DNA of 28,748 bases, from positions 1-28,748 of the IMG/VR virus record IMGVR_UViG_3300025674_000273; one strand, 5' to 3'. Made by a program: the position numbers and the translations under genes. The notes under the pieces were generated by a model. It did no database searches. It saw only the letters and a list, made by a program, of their open reading frames with translations, and was not told the DNA's origin. Below, in pieces: positions 1 through 5,714 of this stretch (the stretch's first letter is position 1; each line of letters opens with the position of its first letter). The DNA comes from a virus.

Positions 1-920
1 GAGCGTTCTAGGTACTCTGAACCTTGGATAGCATCAAACCAACTTTCCTCATCAGCAACACCTACGGTGTCTCCCCAGAGGATTTGGAACTGACACTGAC
101 GACCTTGTGAACCAAAACGAGACTTCTCAAGTTTTACTTTCACAGTATTGCCGATACGATAACCCTTATCGTCGGTGACGAAAGATGCCTTTGCTTTTGG
201 TCGGGTCAACCAAATGCGTAGCGAATAGGTGTAAATCATTGCTTTACCACCCGGTGTCATGTAAGGAGTGGTAAGTGCTTCAGAAGGAGAACGAGTGATG
301 TTGTCCTTCAACTGATTTAGAACCAAGAATGTTGACTGACTATTCGCAATAGGAACAGTTAATTTTGACATTCCTTTGGATAGAATGCGTGCTTTAACCG
401 CCATAGTTGACTGTGGGTTGAAGTCGCCTTCTACATCTGAAATAGAAGGAGTAAGAGCCAAACTATCCCAGATAAAAAGAAACTGACTGTCTGTTGAAGA
501 GAGTAGTTCCTCGATTGTTTCCAAGACAAACTCTACCGAGGTTGCTTGAACGTAAAGAATCTTTGAAGGATCGCATCCTGCTTTCTCCAAGAAACTAAAG
601 TCAAGTGACGACTCTGAATCAAAATAAACAACATCAATGCCCATCTTTTGGGCATTACCTGCTATTTGTGCTGCCATATAGGACTTACCACTTGCTTCCA
701 GACCAGCAATCTCTGTAACTTTACCAACTGGAATACCAGCAACTTTACCTCGGCAGATAATACTATCTAACCAACGAGCGCCTGTTGGAATCCATTGCTT
801 TACAGTTGTTGGATTGTTTGGGTCTGCTAAGTCAACAGAGACTTCCTGTCCTGCTTTTTTATTAATTAATTTTCTCATCTGGTCTATTGATAAGCGACCA
901 GCAGATTTCTTTTTAGACAA
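1..920 (-). CDS. uvsX: RecA/UvsX-family recombinase, 3' end outside window
   Basis: Strand-exchange ATPase that would coat single-stranded DNA and drive recombination-dependent replication and repair, as UvsX does in T4. About 306 residues are visible; the C-terminus runs off the left edge. Walker A is GLEASGKS (residues 73-80), a YFDSES stretch at 99-104 matches the RecA catalytic-Glu region, Walker B is FLFIWD (147-152) followed by SLALTP, and FLVLNQLKDN matches the L2-proximal NQ motif. TPGGKA and a Tyr/Ser-rich strand follow, as in RecA. I chose a TTG start at 920 because GGGGAGG lies 6 bases upstream and the reading frame is open from there; the next in-frame ATG (MRKLIN, near 878) has no good ribosome site. 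It overlaps the end of the upstream gene by 8 bases. The RecA/UvsX superfamily call is firm; choosing UvsX over RecA rests on context. Confidence 0.9.
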   Translation of the reverse strand, partial: MSKKKSAGRLSIDQMRKLINKKAGQEVSVDLADPNNPTTVKQWIPTGARWLDSIICRGKVAGIPVGKVTEIAGLEASGKSYMAAQIAGNAQKMGIDVVYFDSESSLDFSFLEKAGCDPSKILYVQATSVEFVLETIEELLSSTDSQFLFIWDSLALTPSISDVEGDFNPQSTMAVKARILSKGMSKLTVPIANSQSTFLVLNQLKDNITRSPSEALTTPYMTPGGKAMIYTYSLRIWLTRPKAKASFVTDDKGYRIGNTVKVKLEKSRFGSQGRQCQFQILWGDTVGVADEESWFDAIQGSEYLER

Positions 921-1236
921 CTTCTTCCTCCCCTATACTCCCGTTCTTATCAGGTCTAAAAGCATAAATAGTTCCACGGTAAGCACGTTTATCAACTTTC
1001 ATTGAAACATTACCACCGAAGTCTCTTACTTCTAAAATATATTCCTTAGAGCGTTGGATAAGATTAGAAACATCACTGTTATCAGACCAGAACCAAGCAT
1101 AACCTTCTTTAATATCTTGTTTTGAAGCATGAACTGAAGATTCGCTATCTGGTCCCCCGCCGAGACCTTTATAACGATGTGCTAAATCTTGAAGCGCATC
1201 ATCCCAACCGTCCTCTCCTTTTTTCCACTTTTTCAC
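913..1236 (-). CDS. Hypothetical protein, 107 aa
   Basis: I do not recognise this protein. It starts at a GTG with a good ribosome site (TAGGAG, 6 bases upstream) and ends inside the start region of the recombinase gene, so it is translationally linked to it. The N-terminus is charged (MKKWKKGEDGWDDA), the middle has aromatic residues (YAWFWSDNSD, about 46-55), and the second half alternates hydrophobic and charged residues in a way that suggests beta strands (YILEVRDFGG, then a Lys/Arg-rich strand). There is no signal peptide or membrane segment. Its place between the zinc-ribbon gene and the recombinase suggests a small replication or recombination accessory protein, but that is context only. 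Confidence 0.7.
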   Translation of the reverse strand: MKKWKKGEDGWDDALQDLAHRYKGLGGGPDSESSVHASKQDIKEGYAWFWSDNSDVSNLIQRSKEYILEVRDFGGNVSMKVDKRAYRGTIYAFRPDKNGSIGEEEVV

Positions 1237-1245
1237 GATTATCTC

Positions 1246-1527
1246 CTAAAATGTATAAGTTGAATTGGTTTCTTGTTTCTTTTGTTTGATCAACCCAAAT
1301 TTATCTTCCATGTTTTCATAATCGTTATAAAGATCGTTTGGAGTTGCTTTAATGTTCATTTTGAGGGTTTTGAATTTTGTTTTTTTATCTTTGATATCAT
1401 ATTTGAAGTGAGTTAGAAAACCTCCGTAGACCATTACTCGTCCACACTCGCACTCTCTCACGTCTTCTCTTGCTCTTGAATAAACAGTTGTATTACACTC
1501 TTCACACTTGATGGCTTTTACGAACAC
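1246..1527 (-). CDS. Small zinc-ribbon-like phage protein, 93 aa
   Basis: Cys8-x2-Cys11 and Cys26-x-Cys28 form a likely zinc-binding knuckle pair, followed by GRVMVYGG. The pattern IKCxxC...RxxxxxCxCG...V.GG recalls small zinc-ribbon proteins common in T4-like phages of aquatic bacteria (a DUF7695-type family); this is from memory, not from a search. The remaining two thirds are Lys/Asp/Asn-rich and probably helical or disordered. The start is GTG with AAAGGGGAAGAA just upstream. The gene is the first after the terminator that follows gp32, so it may be read through or have its own promoter, which I could not identify. Its function is unknown; a nucleic-acid or protein-binding role is plausible. 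Confidence 0.75.
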   Translation of the reverse strand: MFVKAIKCEECNTTVYSRAREDVRECECGRVMVYGGFLTHFKYDIKDKKTKFKTLKMNIKATPNDLYNDYENMEDKFGLIKQKKQETNSTYTF

Positions 1528-1547
1528 TTCTTCCCCTTTTAATTATC

Positions 1548-1581
1548 AAAAATATGCGGGGCACCTATAAACCCGTGCCCC
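1548..1581 (-). terminator. Rho-independent terminator after gp32-like gene
   Basis: On the minus strand GGGGCAC (1581-1575) pairs perfectly with GTGCCCC (1564-1558) around a 10-base loop, followed by GCATATTTTT. It lies 22 bases beyond the stop codon of the SSB gene. The U-tract is short and offset by a few bases, so termination may be partial. Confidence 0.7.
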
Positions 1582-1603
1582 CCTGCGGTTATCTAAACAA
1601 GGA

Positions 1604-2356
1604 TTAACTACCTAGTAGATCAGCAAACGCTTGGTCCACATCAGAAACTGCACCAGTAGAGGTAGTGGATACTGGTTGGTTGGTGACTGCCTCGTCAACT
1701 GTGTTGAGGAAGCGGTCAAGAATATCCGCTACTTGCGTAGAGGAACGACGAGCGTCAGCGAAGACCTCATCAAAGTCAGGCACAGACTCCATTAGAGTGC
1801 GTGCTTGTGTCTCGTCCTCGTGAAGAAGAGAAGACTTACGACGTGGAGTAATCTTAGTCTCTGGATAAGATGCTCCTGCTGGTTTTGAGTAAGTGATAAC
1901 CAAATCAGTTCCCTCGTTAGGGTCTGTGATATCACCATATTCTGGGTTTAGAACAAGACCAAGTAGAGTTTCGTAAGCACGCTTACCAAATCCCCAAACT
2001 TTTACGCCTTCTTCCTCTTGCCCTCGGACAAGAACTGGAGCAAAGAAACGCTGCTTTGCGCCCAATTTACGTGCTACACGTTTGGACTCCTCTGAACCCT
2101 CACGCCATAGAGCACGAACGTAGTCATCAAGTGGGCAATCCTCTCCAAAGTTTCGTTTTGGTGATAGGAATCCAGGTTCACCCGCTACGTCATAGTGAAA
2201 CCAAAAATCTCGGAAGGGGTCGCCATCTGATGGCGCTACCAATCGAATAGTTTGCTCACCCTCTTCCGGTTTCCAGAAGTTGTTCTTACGTGAGTTGTTT
2301 CCGTTTCCTTGAAGCGCCTCCATACGAGCACGCATTTTCTCCATATTAATTCCCAT
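1604..2356 (-). CDS. gp32: gp32-like single-strand DNA-binding protein
   Basis: Single-strand DNA-binding protein of replication, recombination and repair. The 250-aa length is somewhat short for T4 gp32 (301 aa). Features that match: a basic N-terminal region (MEKMRARMEALQG) for cooperative binding, an OB-fold core rich in aromatics (FWKPEEG, FRDFWFHYD, KVWGFGKRAYETLLG), the stretch GDITDPNEGTDLVITY seen in gp32 homologues, and an acidic tail ending FADLLGS, which in this family binds partner proteins. The core has one Cys (Cys74) and His54, so the zinc site of T4 gp32 seems to be missing. The start has AAGGAGA 8-9 bases upstream; a second Met at residue 5 is possible. It lies downstream of the tubulin-like gene and is followed by a terminator. 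Confidence 0.88.
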   Translation of the reverse strand: MGINMEKMRARMEALQGNGNNSRKNNFWKPEEGEQTIRLVAPSDGDPFRDFWFHYDVAGEPGFLSPKRNFGEDCPLDDYVRALWREGSEESKRVARKLGAKQRFFAPVLVRGQEEEGVKVWGFGKRAYETLLGLVLNPEYGDITDPNEGTDLVITYSKPAGASYPETKITPRRKSSLLHEDETQARTLMESVPDFDEVFADARRSSTQVADILDRFLNTVDEAVTNQPVSTTSTGAVSDVDQAFADLLGS

Positions 2357-2395
2357 AATAATTTTCTCCTTAGTTAAAGTCAGTGTGTTGATCTA

Positions 2396-3244
2396 TCACG
2401 CTGCTAGTTGTTGTATCAAAGTGCTGCTTTTTTCGCAGTAAGATATAATCTCTTTATAATCGGTTGAATGGACCGAATAAGTTATTTTCATTTTTTCGTG
2501 TTCTGTGTTTTGTTTTAAGTTTCCACGAATAACCTCCATCAAGTTAGGATCTTCTTCTAGTTGTTTTTTCGGAACTCCATAATAATAACTTTTTTCCCTT
2601 GGAATGTCAAGGTCAAAAAACATTTTTTCTTCATTATTTTCTGAATCAAGCAAACCAAAGGTGGATACACGAGCAGTGTCGATACGCTTAGTTTGTGTAG
2701 TCATTACTGGCTGCGTATTTTGAAAGACATTCAACATATGATAAGTTGTTGCCACCAAGTTATTCATTGAGTTCCAGAACTTCATTATTGGAACTGGACC
2801 CATTATACCAGATAATTTAAAATTGTCAACTAAAAAAACACGGTCAAGCAAACCTGACCGGGCATATTCTTGGAAGACGTTGAAAAGAAGGCGGTTTTGT
2901 AGAAGTTTTTGACCTACAAGGTCGTCTTCTTGTGGAAGGATATACATTACTCGTATTTTGGTTTTCGTGTGTATTTTCTGTAATATTTTAAGGGAAGCAC
3001 CAGAAACAGCACCACAACTTGTGATAAATAAAGTTTCGGACATCACCCCCTCTAAAAAGTTGTTTATACCTTTCGGTAGTGTGGTTGATTCATAAAGTTC
3101 TGGACTGTCCTGATGCTTAAGACCAAAAGTAGTCTTGGTCTTTTTTAGATCTACATCTATTTTTTTTATTTGATATTGTGGGTAGGCAGAGAGTGCGTCT
3201 GCAATGCTGCAACCTGCCTTACCCAAACCTATGACGGTTTGCAT
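2396..3244 (-). CDS. FtsZ/tubulin-like GTPase (divergent phage homologue)
   Basis: The order of motifs fits the tubulin/FtsZ fold. The N-terminus VIGLGKAGCSIADAL resembles the FtsZ T1 glycine loop and first helix. IDVDLKKTK lies where the T2 loop should be. SCGAVSGASLKIL stands where FtsZ has its GGGTGTG T4 signature, keeping only part of the glycines. RVMYILPQED resembles the following strand, and FLVDNFKL the IPNDKL element. KRIDTARV sits where FtsZ has NxDFADV, with Arg in place of the second catalytic Asp. KMKITYSVHSTDY resembles the C-terminal VTVIATGF strand. At 282 aa it is a little shorter than FtsZ or PhuZ and lacks a long tail. The start ATG has TGAGGATTGA before it; the polymerase stop TGA is part of that site, so the two genes are coupled. 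It could be a degenerate, non-hydrolysing member. Fold call moderate; function (filament, DNA positioning, host division) unknown. Confidence 0.6.
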   Translation of the reverse strand: MQTVIGLGKAGCSIADALSAYPQYQIKKIDVDLKKTKTTFGLKHQDSPELYESTTLPKGINNFLEGVMSETLFITSCGAVSGASLKILQKIHTKTKIRVMYILPQEDDLVGQKLLQNRLLFNVFQEYARSGLLDRVFLVDNFKLSGIMGPVPIMKFWNSMNNLVATTYHMLNVFQNTQPVMTTQTKRIDTARVSTFGLLDSENNEEKMFFDLDIPREKSYYYGVPKKQLEEDPNLMEVIRGNLKQNTEHEKMKITYSVHSTDYKEIISYCEKSSTLIQQLAA

Positions 3245-3251
3245 TCAATCC

Positions 3252-4439
3252 TCATTTAATGTTTAATGGTTTCATTTGATCCCAGTTTTTACCGCCCTCG
3301 TGGTTTACTTTAAACTTGCCAAATCTTGTATTACTAAATAGTTTTGAAATCTTATTTATGTCTTGTTGATCTTCTTCTGAAAGGTCGATAACTAGACTGT
3401 CATGGTTGCAAAACTTGATAAAAGACTTCTTGCCCTCAAGAAATTCCCAAACTTTATACATTTGCTCAAAAACAAGGTCAGCAGCAGTAGATTGGATGAT
3501 ATAGTTTAGGGCATGGTCTTCGTCAGCATCAATCTCACGACCGAATTGTGTGTAAACCTTGCCTAAAACTTTATCATAATACATATCTTTTAGAATTTTA
3601 CGGTCGTAAATCTTATCTACCTTATCATCGGTGCTATTTGGGTTGTATAACCAAGAAAAAATCCTTTTCTTTGCATTTTCTCTGCTTTTTGTCCTAGTGA
3701 AGACATTTTCCATATTCCAATCGTGTAAATCTTCCTTTGGTTGGTCATGACCGAGCAGAGCAAGGGCAACCCGTAGTTCACAAGCATTGAAGTCTAACTC
3801 AAATAACCAATCATTAGTTGGAGTAAGGACTTGACGATACTTTTTTGGAAGCGTCATCACTGGAAATGAGTTAGGCTTTGTTGCTAAACGACCTGTGACT
3901 GTCTTAAACATATCATATTCGATGTAAGGTCGGCATTGACTGATAGTTTTGAACATATTACGGTCTTGGACTGTAAGTCGCTCTATCTGTGTAGGGTCAA
4001 TGTTGACCTTTTGGAGACGAATGTCTGCGATTACCTTATTTATCTTTAACAACTGGTCATAGTTTTGGGGTTTAGGATAGTTGTTAAAGATGTCTTCACA
4101 GATTTTATTTTTTATTTCTGCGAAGTTTTGCAGATAGTGCCTCGGGATAAGATCATAGACACAGTGCTCGTCAAGGTTTAAACCTACTTCGTTTGCTGCT
4201 TTGAGTGCTGCTTTGATTCTTCCTTGGACAGAGGACCACTCCCCTTTAAGACTTCCAGGGCAAAGGTTTTCCAGGGATTGACCCCCGGTGTAAAGATTAG
4301 CATACTCGACCTCCTTGTGTCGTAGGTAAGTAGCATAGGACCAAGTTTGGGTGCAGTTGTCACCAATTTGTTCGCTAAATGACCCCTTCCTGTAGATAAG
4401 AGAGCATTTGTTTTTTTCATCGAATGTTTGGAAAAGCAT
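3252..4439 (-). CDS. Stand-alone family A DNA polymerase domain
   Basis: Template-directed DNA polymerase, presumably the phage replicase. Numbering from the ATG at 4439 (395 aa): TGRLATKPNS and the run to motif A LFELDFNACELRVALAL (Asp216); motif B RxxxKxxxFxxxY (Arg253, Lys257, Phe261, Tyr265), with Asn where Gly usually follows the Tyr; GKVYTQFGREI; QSTAADLVFEQM; and motif C NHDSLVIDL (Asp347) with HDS instead of HDE. All catalytic residues of the palm and fingers are present. There is no 3'-5' exonuclease domain and the N-terminal 150 residues match nothing I know, so proofreading would need another gene. A longer reading from a TTG at 4496 overlaps the upstream gene by 50 bases and has no ribosome site; ATG 4439, 7 bases after the previous stop, is more likely, though its ribosome site is also weak. 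Classical T4 relatives use a family B enzyme, so this is unusual. Confidence 0.85.
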   Translation of the reverse strand: MLFQTFDEKNKCSLIYRKGSFSEQIGDNCTQTWSYATYLRHKEVEYANLYTGGQSLENLCPGSLKGEWSSVQGRIKAALKAANEVGLNLDEHCVYDLIPRHYLQNFAEIKNKICEDIFNNYPKPQNYDQLLKINKVIADIRLQKVNIDPTQIERLTVQDRNMFKTISQCRPYIEYDMFKTVTGRLATKPNSFPVMTLPKKYRQVLTPTNDWLFELDFNACELRVALALLGHDQPKEDLHDWNMENVFTRTKSRENAKKRIFSWLYNPNSTDDKVDKIYDRKILKDMYYDKVLGKVYTQFGREIDADEDHALNYIIQSTAADLVFEQMYKVWEFLEGKKSFIKFCNHDSLVIDLSEEDQQDINKISKLFSNTRFGKFKVNHEGGKNWDQMKPLNIK

Positions 4440-4446
4440 TATATCA

Positions 4447-5682
4447 CTAAAAGTTACTTCTGTATTGATTATATTTTTTATCTTTTTCTTTTGCAAGAAA
4501 ATTCGCCATCTGGATCAGAGCATAATATGTGCTTTTATTTGATGCCGTTTCGCGAAGTCTATACAATATATCATTGAAGTTTTTAGGTGTCAAGGAAACT
4601 TTTTCTTCTATAAGTTTTAATTTAAAATATTTCTCTATAAAAAAGTAATCTGGGTAATAACTTATAAATTCTTCATATGTTACTTTGTTAATATCTTTAA
4701 ACTCTGTTTTTCTATCAATTAAAATTCTTGATGTTTTATAGTTTGTTTCCACTACTGATGATCCAGGGCAACTATCTACAATTATTTTTTCCATTCTAGG
4801 TCTAGAAGAAATAACAGAATAATAAGAAGCAAACATATATTTTTTAAATGATTCATAACTAATATATTCTGCTTGTAAATAATTCTTTCGAAAGTTATCT
4901 GCAGCATCTATCACATTAACCTGAGCCATATATCTTTTCATGTTTACAGAATTCATATTTGCTACAATTGACCACGGAATGTGTTTGTTAACATAAAAAC
5001 CAAAATTGGCAGCAAGTCTAATATAATCAATAAAAAAATCACTAGATAAATATTTTACCCATTTTTGATCATCAGCATCGTATTTGTCTAAAGCAAACTC
5101 TATTATTAACCCACTTGCTCTATTGCTCATTATTGGAGACAATAAATAACCAGATAAGGTGTGAGGAAAATAACTTTTTACTTCGGCAAATGACAAATAT
5201 TTATCAATATAAAAAACAAAATCTTTAGTGTTGTTTCTACTCTTTTCACTTAAAAAACTATTTTTAAATCGTAAATCTAATTTGTTTTTAAAATAATAGT
5301 TATAAAAATAAACCGCATCTTCAAACGCTTTTTTTGGATTATTAATATCAATAACCGTTGCTGCTGATGATTTAAGTTTTCTTCTTGCTTCTAATACTGC
5401 ATTTCTAAAATCAAAATAAGCATTTGCTACAAAATTCATTGCATATAAATCAGTGCCAATTTGTTTTAAAAGATTGTTTTTTGGTATTATTGTTCTTTGA
5501 AATGTATCAACTTTCCCCCACAGTGGTCTTTGATACCATATATCAATTGGTCTTGGAATGTTATTACCAACTGGATATATCTCTGTGTTTTTTAAATAAT
5601 ATGATCTTTGTGTGTAAAGAAAATCAGGTGCCAAACCATTTTCAGCAAATGGTATCACATTATTTGATAATTGTCTAGACAT
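4447..5682 (-). CDS. Unknown, probably tail or baseplate-associated protein, 411 aa
   Basis: Not recognised. The protein is rich in Tyr, Phe, Asn and Lys, without signal peptide, membrane segment or clear coiled coil. The N-terminal 70 residues are proline-rich and extended (YPVGNNIPRPIDIWYQRPLW). The rest looks helical with many aromatics (VYFYNYYFKNK, YISYESFKKYMFASYY). It is the last gene of the tail block, directly after the hub-like gene, and the polymerase begins 7 bases after its stop, so it marks the structural/replication boundary. The start ATG lacks an evident Shine-Dalgarno site, and the DNA here is markedly AT-rich. From position it may be a baseplate or fibre-attachment protein; an early-gene role is also possible. 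Confidence 0.75.
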   Translation of the reverse strand: MSRQLSNNVIPFAENGLAPDFLYTQRSYYLKNTEIYPVGNNIPRPIDIWYQRPLWGKVDTFQRTIIPKNNLLKQIGTDLYAMNFVANAYFDFRNAVLEARRKLKSSAATVIDINNPKKAFEDAVYFYNYYFKNKLDLRFKNSFLSEKSRNNTKDFVFYIDKYLSFAEVKSYFPHTLSGYLLSPIMSNRASGLIIEFALDKYDADDQKWVKYLSSDFFIDYIRLAANFGFYVNKHIPWSIVANMNSVNMKRYMAQVNVIDAADNFRKNYLQAEYISYESFKKYMFASYYSVISSRPRMEKIIVDSCPGSSVVETNYKTSRILIDRKTEFKDINKVTYEEFISYYPDYFFIEKYFKLKLIEEKVSLTPKNFNDILYRLRETASNKSTYYALIQMANFLAKEKDKKYNQYRSNF

Positions 5683-5714
5683 AAATTAAATAGTTTTACG
5701 AAATTTTAATAATA

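Noticed and set aside
4440-4496. N-terminal extension of the polymerase from a TTG at 4496
   Set aside because: No SD, overlaps the upstream gene by 50 bases, and the ATG at 4439 follows the upstream stop directly.
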